NCBI RefSeq assembly: GCF_013868135.1
Contig: NZ_JACEMU010000016.1
Location: 434,001-498,000, forward strand
Source: Paracoccus sp. S1E-3
GTDB taxonomy: Bacteria; Pseudomonadota; Alphaproteobacteria; Rhodobacterales; Rhodobacteraceae
Length of the DNA stretch: 64,000 nt
Direction of reading: 5' to 3'
The translations under genes were made by a program, and so were the position numbers. The notes beneath the pieces are model-generated. The model saw only the letters and a program-made list of their open reading frames with translations. It was not told the origin of the DNA and ran no database searches. This document shows, piece after piece, positions 19,553 through 30,734 of the stretch (position 1 is the first letter of the stretch; each line of letters starts with the position of its first letter).

Positions 19553-19649
19553 GGCGCGGGCCGTGCGGCGGGCTGGACGGCCGCCGCCGAAAGCGCCAGC
19601 ATGAGCCTATGGGGCACCGCCCCGTCCAACAGAATCGCAGGAGAGGCAG

Positions 19650-19934
19650 ATGGATCACAGCGTTATCGACAACCCGGCCGAGCATCGCTTTCAGATGGCG
19701 CTCGACGGGGACGACATTGCCGCCGCCTATTACCAGATCGACGAGAACGGCAATGTGGTGCTGACCCATACCGAGGTGCCGTATGAATATGGCGGCCGGG
19801 GCATCGGCACGCGACTGGCGACCGGGGTATTCGACCAGTTGCGCGCCTCGGGCCGCAAGGCGGTGCTGAAATGCAGCTTCATGGCGCATTTCTTCGCCAC
19901 CCATCCCCAATATGCCGATGTCGTCGCGGGTTAG
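19650..19934 (+). CDS. GNAT-family N-acetyltransferase (YjdJ/NATD1 type)
   Basis: 94 residues. The compact GNAT form is recognisable from LTHTEVPYEYGGRGIGTRLATGVFD (acetyl-CoA-binding GGxGIG) and the closing CSFMAHFFATHPQYADVV, typical of the YjdJ/NATD1 group. Substrate unknown. AGGAGAGGCAG upstream of the ATG supports the start. Confidence 0.85.
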   Translation: MDHSVIDNPAEHRFQMALDGDDIAAAYYQIDENGNVVLTHTEVPYEYGGRGIGTRLATGVFDQLRASGRKAVLKCSFMAHFFATHPQYADVVAG

Positions 19935-20202
19935 CCCGCCAGGATGATATCGCCTCGCGCTGCAAGGCGGTGCTGAGGAAGCCGGCAGGGGCAGCATGGC
20001 GCCGGCGCAGGCGGCTGGAATAAGCCGGTCCGCGGAACCCGGAACATACTGCTGCCGGGCGCCCGCCTGTCCGCACGCCGCATCCGCGGCGGTCTGGGGA
20101 ATTCTCCCCAAAGTCCATCGGGCCGAAATGCACCACTCACCTTCAGGCCGGAGAAAGCCGGGTGCCAGCGATCTGGGGATCGCTTTCCAGCATCCGCCCC
20201 CC

Positions 20203-20598
20203 CTATTCCGCCTCAAGCCCGTCGAAACGGGTCTGGGCCTCCGCGATCACGCCCTGATGGGCGAGGGCCCATTGGCCCAGGGCCTCGACCGGGCCGCGCA
20301 GGGAATGGCCAAGCGGGGTGAGTTCATATTCCACGCGCGGCGGCGTCGTGGGATAGACCTTGCGGGTCAGCAGCCCGTCACGCTCCATCCCGCGCAGCGA
20401 CAGCGTCAGCATGCGCTGCGAAATGGTGCCGATGGCGCGCTTGATCTCGTTGAAGCGGCGCGGGCCCGCGCGCAGGGTCATCACGATCATCACCGACCAT
20501 TTGTCGCCGATCCGCGCCAGAATGGGCCGCACCGCCTGACATTCGGTCACCAGTTCACCACTCTCAAAGCCGTCTTGGGCAGGGTCGGAAGGTATCAT
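20203..20598 (-). CDS. HxlR-family transcriptional regulator
   Basis: 131 residues. The HxlR winged helix is clear: ILARIGDKWSVMIVMTL, RFNEIKRAIGTISQRMLT and a DGLLTRKVYPTTPPRVEYELT wing. The only Cys (ECQAV) precedes the helix-turn-helix, the position used for electrophile or aldehyde sensing in some family members (for example HypR, QorR). Start ATG at 20598 has AAGGC upstream. It is divergent from a flavin oxidoreductase operon, with an inverted repeat between them, so it most likely represses that operon and itself. Confidence 0.85.
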   Translation of the reverse strand: MIPSDPAQDGFESGELVTECQAVRPILARIGDKWSVMIVMTLRAGPRRFNEIKRAIGTISQRMLTLSLRGMERDGLLTRKVYPTTPPRVEYELTPLGHSLRGPVEALGQWALAHQGVIAEAQTRFDGLEAE

Positions 20599-20627
20599 GG
20601 ATGTGCCTTCTTGTGTCGGGAATTTCA

Positions 20628-20660
20628 GTATCAATATAGGTGCAAGTTACAAATTTATAC
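20628..20660. promoter_or_regulatory. Candidate HxlR operator in the divergent promoter
   Basis: GTATCAATAT (20628-20637) and AAATTTATAC (20651-20660) form an imperfect inverted repeat (GTATnAATnT half-sites) in an AT-rich island of otherwise GC-rich DNA, midway between the divergent HxlR and LLM-oxidoreductase starts. The position suits a shared operator. Confidence 0.5.
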
Positions 20661-20709
20661 CAGCGTTGCCGAAACAAAATTGAGGCCCGCTGAAGGGAAG
20701 GAGATCCTG

Positions 20710-21765
20710 ATGGAACTTGGTGTCTACAGTTTCGGCGACGTGCAGCGGGATACCGACGGCGCGCTCGGCTCCACCGCGCAGGCGCAACGCAACCTGCTGG
20801 AGGCGATCCGGCTGGCCGATGAGGTCGGGCTTGATTACTTCGGCATCGGCGAACACCACACCCACGAAATGCCCGCCTCGGCGGCAACGGTGGTGCTGGG
20901 GGCGGCGGCCTCGGTGACGAAGAACATCATCCTCGGCAGCGCGGTGACGGTGCTGTCCACCGATGATCCTGTGCGGGTCTATCAGCAATTCGCCACGCTG
21001 GACGCGCTGTCGAATGGCCGGGCCGAGATCACCGCCGGGCGCGGGTCCTCCACCGAAAGCTTCCCGCTGTTCGGCCACAGCCTGAATGACTATGACGACC
21101 TTTATGCCGAAAAGCTGGATCTGCTGCTGAAGCTGAACGAGACGCCGCGCATCACGTGGGAAGGCCGGTTCCGTCCGGCGCTGGATGATGCGCTGGTGGT
21201 GCCCCGCCCCGATCGCGGGCACCTGCCGATCTGGCTGGCCACCGGCGGCAATCCCAACTCGACCGTGCGGGCGGCGGTTGCCGGGCTGCCGATCAGCTAT
21301 GCCATCATCGGCGGACCCGCCGAACGCTTCGGGCCGCTGGCGGACCTGTATCGCCGCGCGGTGGAACAGGTGGCGCATCCGAACGCGCAGACCCGCATCT
21401 CGGTCGCCAGCCCCGGCTTTGTCGGCAACGACGCGCAGGCGGCCAAGGACCTGTGGTGGAAGCACTATCACGAGGCTTTCCGCGCGCTTGGCGAAATCCG
21501 CGGCTTCCCGGCCCCGCAACGCGCAGGCTTTGACCGCGACGCCAATGGCGGCGGCGCGCTGTTCGTCGGCAGCCCCGAGGAAATCGCCGAACGCATCGTC
21601 GCGCTGCATGGCGTCATGGGCCACGATCGGCATTTCTTCCAGATGGATCTGGGGCAATTGCCGCAGAAGGACTTCCTCGGCGCGATCGAGCTGCTGGGGA
21701 CGAAGGTAAAGCCGCTGGTCGATGCGGCGCTGGCGGAAAAAGCGCCCACGTCCGAGACGGTGTGA
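20710..21765 (+). CDS. LLM-class flavin-dependent oxidoreductase
   Basis: 351 residues of the bacterial luciferase-like monooxygenase fold: GLDYFGIGEHHTHEMP, LGSAVTVLSTDDPVRVYQQFATLD, and AEITAGRGSSTESF. Such enzymes use FMNH2 to oxidise organic substrates; the substrate is not evident. A GGAAGGAGATC ribosome site lies 5-8 bases before the ATG at 20710. First gene of a group with an NADP-binding reductase-like protein and a DsbA-type protein, probably controlled by the divergent HxlR regulator. Confidence 0.85.
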   Translation: MELGVYSFGDVQRDTDGALGSTAQAQRNLLEAIRLADEVGLDYFGIGEHHTHEMPASAATVVLGAAASVTKNIILGSAVTVLSTDDPVRVYQQFATLDALSNGRAEITAGRGSSTESFPLFGHSLNDYDDLYAEKLDLLLKLNETPRITWEGRFRPALDDALVVPRPDRGHLPIWLATGGNPNSTVRAAVAGLPISYAIIGGPAERFGPLADLYRRAVEQVAHPNAQTRISVASPGFVGNDAQAAKDLWWKHYHEAFRALGEIRGFPAPQRAGFDRDANGGGALFVGSPEEIAERIVALHGVMGHDRHFFQMDLGQLPQKDFLGAIELLGTKVKPLVDAALAEKAPTSETV

Positions 21766-21788
21766 ACGAACAGGAAAAGGAATTCACG

Positions 21789-22433
21789 ATGACCGACATC
21801 AAGGTGATTGGTATTCTGGGGGCGGGCCGCGTCGGCACCGCTCTCGCCCGCCGGGCGCTTGCGGCAGGGTATGAGGTGCGTATCGCCTCGGCCCGCGCAC
21901 CGTCCGAGATCGCGCTGATGATGGATTTCGTCGCCCCCGGTGCGGTCCCCGCGACCACCGAACAGGTGATCGCGGAAAGCGACATGGTCCTGCTGGCCCT
22001 GCCGCTGTCGAAATACCGCAGCCTGCGGCCCGAGGCCTTCGCCGGCAAGATCGCCGTCGACGCGATGAACTACTGGCCACAGACCGACGGCGTGCTGCCG
22101 GAATTCGAGGGCGCGCCCGTCAGTTCCGAAGTGGTGGCCGACCATCTGGCCGGGGCCCGGCTGCTACGCGCCTTCAACCATCTCGGCTATCACGAACTGG
22201 ACGCCGAGGCCCGCCCCGCCGGCGACCCCGGCCGCCGGGCGCTGGCGATTGCGGGCGACGATGCGGCGGCGCGCGCGGATCTGGCGGTGGTGATCGACCG
22301 CATGGGCTTTGATCCCGTTGATGCGGGACCTTTGGCGCAGGCTCGTGCGTTTGCCATTGGAACGCCGCTGTTCGGCGCCCCTCTGGGCCGCGTCGAAATG
22401 CAGGAAGCCCTGGCCGGGCAACAAGCGGCCTGA
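21789..22433 (+). CDS. NAD(P)-binding reductase-like protein (F420-dependent NADP reductase family fold)
   Basis: 214 residues. The N-terminal GILGAGRVGTALARRALAAGYEV is a Rossmann dinucleotide motif, and the layout resembles the NADPH-dependent F420 reductase-like/YrpB group (NAD_binding_10 or F420_oxidored). It may supply reduced flavin or reduce a product of the adjacent LLM oxidoreductase; both are inference. An ATG at 21789 with AAGGA upstream is preferred over a GTG overlapping the previous stop. Confidence 0.7.
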   Translation: MTDIKVIGILGAGRVGTALARRALAAGYEVRIASARAPSEIALMMDFVAPGAVPATTEQVIAESDMVLLALPLSKYRSLRPEAFAGKIAVDAMNYWPQTDGVLPEFEGAPVSSEVVADHLAGARLLRAFNHLGYHELDAEARPAGDPGRRALAIAGDDAAARADLAVVIDRMGFDPVDAGPLAQARAFAIGTPLFGAPLGRVEMQEALAGQQAA

Positions 22434-22457
22434 CCACGAACCCACAAGGAGATTGCC

Positions 22458-23126
22458 GTGAGCACCCCCATCAAGATCGACATCTGGTCGGATATCGCCT
22501 GCCCCTGGTGCTATATCGGCAAGCGGCGTCTGGAAAGCGCGCTTGCCGGCCTGTCTGATGGCAAGACGGCGCCCGAGGTCGAGATCCAGTATCACAGCTA
22601 TGAACTGGATCCCTCGGCGCCGGCGGAATATCCGGGCAACCACGCGGAATATCTGGCCAGGCATCTCGGCGCCTCGGCCGAGCAGGTGCGCCAGATGGAT
22701 GAGCAGATCACCGGCCTCGCCGCCGCCGAGGGGCTGGATTACCATCTTGGCGACATTCAGGTGACCAATACCGGCAAGGCGCATGAACTGATCCATTTCG
22801 CCGAAAGCCAGGGCAAGGGCCCCGAGATGAAGGAACGCCTGCTGCGCGCCTATTTCGTCGAAGGCCGCCATGTCGGCCGGATCGCCGAACTGGCCGATCT
22901 GGCGGCGGAAATCGGGCTGGACCGGGCGGCGGCCGAACAGGCGCTGCAAGCAGGAAGCTTCGCCAAGGCGGTCGAGGAGGACAAGGAACAGGCGCAGGCC
23001 TATGGCATTCGCGGCGTGCCCTTCTTCGTGATCGACGGCAAATACGCCGTCTCGGGCGCGCAGGAGGCCGAGACCTTCCTGCAGGCCCTGCGTAAGGTCG
23101 AGGCCGAACACAAGGCGGCCGTATGA
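22458..23126 (+). CDS. DsbA-family oxidoreductase, FrnE-like
   Basis: 222 residues with a thioredoxin fold and CPWC active site at residues 15-18 (SDIACPWCYIG), a helical insertion, and the cis-proline loop GIRGVPFFVIDGKYAVSGAQ. This is the cytoplasmic FrnE/2-hydroxychromene isomerase-like branch of DsbA proteins; no signal peptide is seen. It begins with GTG preceded by AAGGAG. Probably a redox partner in stress or polyketide-like chemistry. The next small frame starts at its stop codon. Confidence 0.85.
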   Translation: MSTPIKIDIWSDIACPWCYIGKRRLESALAGLSDGKTAPEVEIQYHSYELDPSAPAEYPGNHAEYLARHLGASAEQVRQMDEQITGLAAAEGLDYHLGDIQVTNTGKAHELIHFAESQGKGPEMKERLLRAYFVEGRHVGRIAELADLAAEIGLDRAAAEQALQAGSFAKAVEEDKEQAQAYGIRGVPFFVIDGKYAVSGAQEAETFLQALRKVEAEHKAAV

Positions 23127-23335
23127 TGGCCGGCCCTCGCCTTCCCTTCACCCCGCTGACCCCGCTGACCGAGGATGCCGCCACCTGCGCAGGCGGCGTC
23201 TGCGCCCTGCCCGGCACCTCTCCCGCGCCGAAGACGGACGCGGCCCCGGCAGACAACTCCACCCCGGCGGCGGGAAGCGCATCGCCGGATAATCCCGCCC
23301 CCGTGGAAAATCCGGCGGACGACCGCAGGCGCTGA
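23123..23335 (+). CDS. Small Pro/Ala-rich protein coupled to the DsbA-like gene
   Basis: 70 residues beginning with ATG overlapping the DsbA-like stop (ATGATG). LPFTPLTPLTEDAATCAGGVCALPG contains a CxxxxC pair, followed by a Pro/Ala/Asp-rich tail likely to be disordered. No family recognised. Position, coupling and a terminator 20 bases after the stop support it as real; the composition alone does not. Confidence 0.5.
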   Translation: MMAGPRLPFTPLTPLTEDAATCAGGVCALPGTSPAPKTDAAPADNSTPAAGSASPDNPAPVENPADDRRR

Positions 23336-23356
23336 ACCGGCAACGGTCCTGCAACT

Positions 23357-23384
23357 GAAAAGCCGCGCTTCCGGCGCGGCTTTT
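23357..23384. terminator. Bidirectional intrinsic terminator
   Basis: AAAAGCCGCGC and GCGCGGCTTTT with a short TTCCG loop form a perfect stem with a U-run on the plus strand and a complementary A-run, so it can also serve the opposite strand. It ends the LLM/reductase/DsbA operon and lies past the end of the Na/Pi symporter gene. Confidence 0.85.
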
Positions 23385-23437
23385 GAATATGGCGCGTCCG
23401 ATATTTCGGCCGGACAGATGGCGCAGGACCCTCGGCC

Positions 23438-25093
23438 TCAGTTCTCCGGCATATCCGCGGATGAGGGGTCGTCGTCCCCGTCGCGATCCTCGTCGCGCAA
23501 CCGCGTCTTGGTCAGGCCGCCATGGTGTTCCAGCACCGCATAGGCGATCGTCGCCAGCTTGCTGTTGACCTCTTTCAAGACCGCAATCAGTTCGAGATGC
23601 TGATTGCTGGAACTGAGGCTGGTCAGATTGCCGCCCCGGACCCGTTGCAGGTGCTTGCGCCGGCTTGCCTCCTCCAGCAGGGTCACGTTGCGCTTGTGCA
23701 GGACCAGCCGGCGCGCCGCCGCGGCCTGCCCGGTCCAGGCCACCTGCTGGGCGAGGATCAGCGCCCGGCGGACGGCCTCGACCAGTTCGTCGATCTCGGC
23801 GGCGCCTTCGGGGGTCAGGGCGAATTCGCCCTTCACCTGCGCCGCGCGGATCTCGATATACTTGCCCGACAGAATATCGGCGCTGCGCTCGATGCGGATG
23901 GCGAAATCGAGGATGTGGCGGATCTCGGCAAGGGCCTCGGGCGGAAGCTGTGGAAGCGAGGCGAAGGCCAGACGCAGGTCCGACAGGGCGGTGTTCATCT
24001 GCCGCTCGACCGACATGACGGCACGGGGATCGGGCGCGGCGGCGGATGCCTGGGTGAACATCTCGGACAGCAGCGCGAGCATATGATTCAAGCCGCCCTT
24101 CATCGCGGTGACGATGATGTCGGGATCGGTTTCGCCGCGCGGGATGGTGATGCCGGCCGGCATCTGCACGCCGCGATCCCCGGACTCGGGCCGGCGGCCC
24201 AGCTGGCGGGCAAGCGGCGTCAGCCACAGCAGCAGGAAGTTGAAACCGATATGGCCCAGCAGCATCGTGTCGGTGGTCGCCGGCAGGTGTGGCGCGATGA
24301 AGGGCCGCGCCACCAGCAGCCCGGCCAGCAGAACCACCGCCAGCCCGCAACGCAGAAGCGCGATGATGCGCGCCAGCCTCAGCGCATCGCCTTCCTCGTT
24401 CCGCAGCAGCCACAGGGGCAACAGCGCGCTGCCGATATTGCAGCCCAGCACGAAGCCAAGCCCCGAAAGCGGGCCCAGCCCGGCATGGTCGGCGATGAAC
24501 AGCCCGGTCAGGATCGCGGCCAGGCTGGAATGCATCAGCAGGGTCAGCGCGGTGCCGATGACCGCCGCCGTGATCGGATCGTCCCGCAGCGCCCCAATGA
24601 GCGATCCTTCTTGCGACAGAGCCTGAAGCGGCTGGACCGAGTCGCGGATCACGCCCAGCGACATGAAGATCAGTCCCAGACCCAGGATCGCCCGCCCCAG
24701 ATTCTTGCGCCGCGCCTCGGGCGAGTAGAGATAAAGCCACCCCCCGATCAGGATCGCCAGCGGCCCCAGCGCGGAAACCGGCAAGGTCAGAAACCGCACC
24801 GCCAGCGCCGAGCCGAAATCCGCCCCCATCGCCAGCGCCAGCGCCGACGCCATGGGGATCGCATTGCTGCCGACCATGCCCGCCGCCATCAGCATGACGA
24901 CCGTCGCCCCCTGCATCACGAAGCCCAGCACCGCCCCCTTGGCGAGCAGTTGCACCGCGCCCGAGGACTCGTCCAGGCTTTGCCGGATCTGCGTGCTCCA
25001 CAGCCGCTCGATGCCGATGCGCATAAAACGCACAGCGAACAGCAACAGGACGGCGCCGCTGAGAAGGTGGACAAGGAAGGACAGAATGGCCAT
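23438..25093 (-). CDS. Na+/phosphate symporter-like protein with PhoU-type C-terminus
   Basis: 551 residues. The first ~330 contain inverted hydrophobic repeats of the PNaS (NptA/YjbB) fold, with GFVMQGATVVMLMAAGMVGSN and ALTLLMHSSLAAILTGLF as degenerate versions of the QSSSATT substrate loops. From ~340 on there is a helical PhoU-like domain (SVERQMNTALSDLRLA..., RIERSADILSGKYIEIRA). Members export or import phosphate with sodium. The lack of a canonical QSSS motif leaves the substrate open. The acidic C-terminus (DEDRDGDDDPSS) is probably disordered. Confidence 0.8.
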   Translation of the reverse strand: MAILSFLVHLLSGAVLLLFAVRFMRIGIERLWSTQIRQSLDESSGAVQLLAKGAVLGFVMQGATVVMLMAAGMVGSNAIPMASALALAMGADFGSALAVRFLTLPVSALGPLAILIGGWLYLYSPEARRKNLGRAILGLGLIFMSLGVIRDSVQPLQALSQEGSLIGALRDDPITAAVIGTALTLLMHSSLAAILTGLFIADHAGLGPLSGLGFVLGCNIGSALLPLWLLRNEEGDALRLARIIALLRCGLAVVLLAGLLVARPFIAPHLPATTDTMLLGHIGFNFLLLWLTPLARQLGRRPESGDRGVQMPAGITIPRGETDPDIIVTAMKGGLNHMLALLSEMFTQASAAAPDPRAVMSVERQMNTALSDLRLAFASLPQLPPEALAEIRHILDFAIRIERSADILSGKYIEIRAAQVKGEFALTPEGAAEIDELVEAVRRALILAQQVAWTGQAAAARRLVLHKRNVTLLEEASRRKHLQRVRGGNLTSLSSSNQHLELIAVLKEVNSKLATIAYAVLEHHGGLTKTRLRDEDRDGDDDPSSADMPEN

Positions 25094-25816
25094 GGCAGCT
25101 GGATTCCGGCGGGATCAGGCGGTGCCGGACGGCAGCATATCGGCCGGGCGCCCCGGTGTCGCGGTCCGCATGACCGGACAGCGCCACCGAAGTGCGAGGC
25201 CTGTCCGCGCGATGTCGCGGATGATCTCGATCAGGCGGTCGGTCATCGCGGGCGGGATGATCATGCTCTCCGGCTTTCGGGTGGGATGGCGATGGCGCGG
25301 CAGGCCGTTGCTGCCGCCCGTGGCGCCCTGCGCGCCCCTGGCAAGCAACTGCCGAGCGATCGCCGGGTCGTTCACCGTTGCTATCGCGACAGCCGCGCCT
25401 GCGTCAAGCCGACATGCAAGGCCGAAGGGCCGACCTGCACGGCGCAGCCGGGCGCGGCAGAGGCCGGCTTCGCCGGGCGCAGTCTGTGATTCGCCAGGGG
25501 TGAGGAGGCGGACAGGATGCCGGCGGCCGACGGGGATCAAGCACAGGTCGGCGAAGCCCAAGCACCCTTGGCGTTTGAAGGATCAGATAACCAGTTGCAG
25601 GGGCGGTTACCCGACGAAGGATCACCCGGATCCCGCCACGGTCAAATGCTTCCATGGTGATGTGCACGACAGTTATGCGCGCGACCGGCTGCGCCGACAA
25701 CTCCGGCGACCCGGCGTCGCTCTGGGCAGACGTCCTGCGCCTGTCTCGGCGGGGTCAGGACCTCAGCGTCGGACCGATCGCGACCACCGGATGTGGCCGA
25801 TGCCGGGGCGGGACGC
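25094..25816. other. Gene-poor stretch of ~720 bases
   Basis: Between the Na/Pi symporter and the fucose operon. Open frames here on both strands are rich in Arg/Pro/Cys with no recognisable domain and no consistent ribosome sites, except for a possible 49-residue frame (25115-25264, minus). No tRNA, repeat or terminator pattern was recognised. It could hold decayed sequence. Confidence 0.5.
25115..25264 (-). CDS. Possible 49-residue protein
   Basis: Starts MIIPPAMTDRLIEIIRDIAR, with CCGGAGAGC just before the ATG, and ends 21 bases before the Na/Pi symporter gene on the same strand. The amphipathic first half is plausible for a small protein, but there is no family evidence. Confidence 0.2.
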   Translation of the reverse strand: MIIPPAMTDRLIEIIRDIARTGLALRWRCPVMRTATPGRPADMLPSGTA

Positions 25817-27848
<2,032 letters not shown>

Positions 27849-27852
<4 letters not shown>

Positions 27853-28691
27853 GCCCTGACGACCTTCTGCACCTGCTCGCCTAGGCCGTCGATGCCCAGA
27901 CGCATGGTTTCTCCGCCCTTCAGATAGACCGGCGGCTTCTGCCCGAGGCCCACGCCCGGCGGCGTCCCGGTCGAGATCACGTCGCCCGGCTGCAGCGACA
28001 GGAAGCGCGACAGATAGGCGATCAGTTGCGGCACGTTGAAGATCATCGTCGAGGTATTGCCGTTCTGGAAACGCTTGCCGTCCACCTCCAGCCACATCGG
28101 CAGGTTGGCCACGTCCCCGGCCTGATCCGGTGTGACCAGCCACGGGCCGATGGGGCCGAAGGTGTCGCAGCCCTTGCCCTTGTCCCAGGTGCCGCCGCGC
28201 TCCAGCTGCCATTCGCGTTCGGACACGTCGTTGATGACGCAGTAACCGGCGACATGGGACAGCGCGTCGGCTTCCTCGATATAGCGGCCGCCCTTGCCGA
28301 TCACCACGCCCAGTTCGACCTCCCAATCGGTCTTGGTCGAGCCGCGCGGGATTTCCACATCGTCATTCGGCCCGCAGATGGCACTGGTCCATTTGTTGAA
28401 GACGATGGGTTCCTTGGGGATCTCTGCCCCGGTTTCGGCGGCGTGATCGGCATAGTTCAGCCCGATGCAGATGAATTTGCCGACGCGGCCCACGCAGGGC
28501 CCGATGCGGGGATCGCCATCCACCACCGGCAGCGAGGCCACATCGAGCGCCGCCAACCGCGCCAGCCCCTCTGGCGTCAGGACATCGCCCGCGATGTCGT
28601 CGACATGGGCCGACAGGTCGCGGATCTGCCCCTGATCGTCCAGAAGGCCGGGTTTTTCCTGCCCCATCGGGCCATAGCGCAGCAGTTTCAT
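27849..28691 (-). CDS. FAH-family 2,4-diketo-3-deoxy-L-fuconate hydrolase (probable)
   Basis: 280 residues of the fumarylacetoacetate hydrolase family: GLNYADHAAETGAEIPKEPIVF, the metal-binding Glu pair in DWEVELGVVIGK, and STGTPPGVG. In the non-phosphorylative fucose pathway this family splits the diketo acid into pyruvate and lactate; ureidoglycolate lyase annotations refer to the same family. The ATG at 28691 follows GAGGAACAG and gives the usual MKLLRYG start; an upstream in-frame ATG lacks a ribosome site. Confidence 0.82.
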
Positions 28692-28714
28692 CTGTTCCTC
28701 ATGATGCAAAGGGG

Positions 28715-28738
28715 GCGCAGGGCGAGACAGCCCTGCGC
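28715..28738. terminator. Intercistronic hairpin after the binding-protein gene
   Basis: GCGCAGGGC and GCCCTGCGC pair perfectly around a GAGACA loop in the gap between the periplasmic binding-protein gene and the hydrolase gene. No U-run follows, so it probably stabilises the upstream message or attenuates, giving higher binding-protein levels. Confidence 0.55.
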
Positions 28739-28752
28739 CATGTCAGGACCGG

Positions 28753-29700
28753 TCAGTCGTAAAGGACCGCGGCGATTTCCGGGTTGTCGATATTGGTCTT
28801 GTCATACCAGTAGAAACCGGTGTCGATGGTCTTCTCGACCGGCTCGCCCTTGGCGGCGGCGACGGCGGCTTTCACTGTCTCATAGCCGATGCCGACCGGG
28901 TTCTGGGTGATCGCACCGGCCATCAGCCCGTCACGGATCGCGTCGGTCTGGGCCTTGCCGCTGTCATAGCCGACGATGGTGATGCCTTGGGTGCCCGCCT
29001 CGCGCACGCCGTTCACCACGCCGATGGCGCTGCCTTCATTGGTGCCGAAAATCCCGTTCAGGTCAGGGTGCGCGGTCAGCAGCGCCTTGGTGATCTCGGT
29101 CGATTTCAGGTGATCGCCGCCGCCATATTCCACGGCCACGACCTCGATATCGGGATAGGCTTCCTTGATGCGGTTGACGAAGCCGTCGCGCCGGTCGACG
29201 CCGGTGCGCGAGGTCTGGTCATGGGCGACCACGGCGACCTTGCCCTTGCCGCCGATCAGTTCCGCCATCTTGTCGGCGGCGAGCGCGGCGGCGGCGACGT
29301 TATCGGTCGCGGCGGTGGCCAGCGGAATGTCGCTGTCCACGCCCGAGTCAAAGGCGATGACCGGGATATTCGCCTCCTGCGCCTGTTTCAGCAGCGGGAT
29401 CGCGGCCTGACTGTCCAGCGCGGCGAAACCGATGGCGGCGGGCTTGTTCGCCAGCGCGGCGGACAGCATGTCCAGCTGCTTGTCCACCTGGGTTTCGTTA
29501 TCCGGGCCTTCGAAACTCACGTTGACATCAAGCTCCTGCCCGGCCTTGTCGGCCCCGGCCTTGACCGCCTGCCAGAACTGGTGCTGAAACCCTTTCGAGA
29601 TCAGCGGGATATACATCTTGTCCTGCGCGAAGGCGCCTCCGGCCATGCTGGCCAGCGACAGCGCGGCAACGGCGCCCATCAGGGTTCTTCTGGTGAACAT
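28753..29700 (-). CDS. Sugar ABC transporter periplasmic binding protein
   Basis: 315 residues. A signal peptide (MFTRRTLMGAVAALSLASMAGGAFA, cleavage after AFA) is followed by a type I periplasmic-binding fold: MYIPLISKGFQHQFWQAV, IPVIAFDSGVDSD and GIFGTNEGSAIGVV, as in RbsB/ribose-galactose binders. It should deliver the operon's sugar to the adjacent permease and ATPase. The ATG at 29700 follows GGAGGAAACC. Confidence 0.88.
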   Translation of the reverse strand: MFTRRTLMGAVAALSLASMAGGAFAQDKMYIPLISKGFQHQFWQAVKAGADKAGQELDVNVSFEGPDNETQVDKQLDMLSAALANKPAAIGFAALDSQAAIPLLKQAQEANIPVIAFDSGVDSDIPLATAATDNVAAAALAADKMAELIGGKGKVAVVAHDQTSRTGVDRRDGFVNRIKEAYPDIEVVAVEYGGGDHLKSTEITKALLTAHPDLNGIFGTNEGSAIGVVNGVREAGTQGITIVGYDSGKAQTDAIRDGLMAGAITQNPVGIGYETVKAAVAAAKGEPVEKTIDTGFYWYDKTNIDNPEIAAVLYD

Positions 29701-29735
29701 CTGGTTTCCTCCCTTTGTGCTCACGTCTTTGGTAA

Positions 29736-30734
29736 TCAGCTTGCCGCCCGCCGCCGCAACTGGTCGGCATAGACGGCGATGATGATGATCGCGCCGGTCA
29801 CCACGGTCTGCCATTCAGGGGCCACCGACAGCACGCGCAGCCCGTTGGTCAGGACCGACATGATCAGCGCCCCGATCAGCGTGCCGAGGATGGTGCCGCG
29901 CCCGCCCGACAGGCTGGTGCCGCCGATGACCACGGCCGCAATCGCCTCCAGCTCATAGCCGAGGCCGAGCGCCGGCTGGGCCGAGTTCAGGCGGCTGGCG
30001 ATCAGCAGACCGGCAATGCCGACGATGCCGCCCGCCAGCGCATAAATCGCCATCTTCCACGCATCGGTGTTGACGCCCGACAGGCGCACGGCTTCTTCGT
30101 TGGACCCGAGCGCGAAGGTATAGCGGCCCAGCACCGTGCGCGACAGGATCCATGCCGTCACCCCGGCGACCAGAAACAGGATCAGCACCCCGTTCGGCAC
30201 CGGGAAGGCCGGAAAGATCGCCCCGATCAGCGAGCCCTGCGAGATCAGCGTGAAGCCCGGCGTGTCGTTGAAATAGATCGGCTTGGTGCCGGTCACGATC
30301 AGCGACAGCCCCTTCAGGATCAGCATCATGCCCAGCGTGGCGATGAAGGGCGGGATCTTCATCTTGGCAACGAAGGTGCCCGAGATCAGTCCGCAAAGCG
30401 CGCCAGTGGCAATGGAGGCGACGACGCCAAGGATCAGCGGCATCCCGAGCCATGTCAGCACCACCCCTGTCATTACCGCGCAGAAGGTCATCAGCGTGCC
30501 GATCGACAGGTCGATGCCCCCGGTGATGATGATCAGGGTGACGCCCACCGCCAGCACGCCGTTCACGGATGCCGCCTGCAGGATCGCCATGATGTTGGAA
30601 ACCTGAAAGAAATTCGGGCTGGCCAGCGAAAAGCCGATCACCAGAACGATCAGGCTGGCGAAGGCCAGCAGCTTCTGTTGCGCCGCCCCGCGCAGGGCGC
30701 GCCGTTCGGCCAGCTTGTCCTCGGTCACGCTCAT
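29736..30734 (-). CDS. Sugar ABC transporter permease (RbsC family)
   Basis: 332 residues with about ten hydrophobic segments. The BPD_transp_2 features [16 protein letters not shown] and a late [16 protein letters not shown] loop (EAA-like interface with the ATPase) identify an RbsC/AraH-type permease. The ATG at 30734 overlaps the ATPase stop by 4 bases; longer upstream frames are the ATPase in another frame. Confidence 0.9.
   Translation of the reverse strand: MSVTEDKLAERRALRGAAQQKLLAFASLIVLVIGFSLASPNFFQVSNIMAILQAASVNGVLAVGVTLIIITGGIDLSIGTLMTFCAVMTGVVLTWLGMPLILGVVASIATGALCGLISGTFVAKMKIPPFIATLGMMLILKGLSLIVTGTKPIYFNDTPGFTLISQGSLIGAIFPAFPVPNGVLILFLVAGVTAWILSRTVLGRYTFALGSNEEAVRLSGVNTDAWKMAIYALAGGIVGIAGLLIASRLNSAQPALGLGYELEAIAAVVIGGTSLSGGRGTILGTLIGALIMSVLTNGLRVLSVAPEWQTVVTGAIIIIAVYADQLRRRAAS

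Noticed and set aside
25404..25700. 98-codon minus-strand frame in the gene-poor stretch
   Set aside because: Arg/Pro/Cys-rich with no domain or ribosome site; looks like random open frame.
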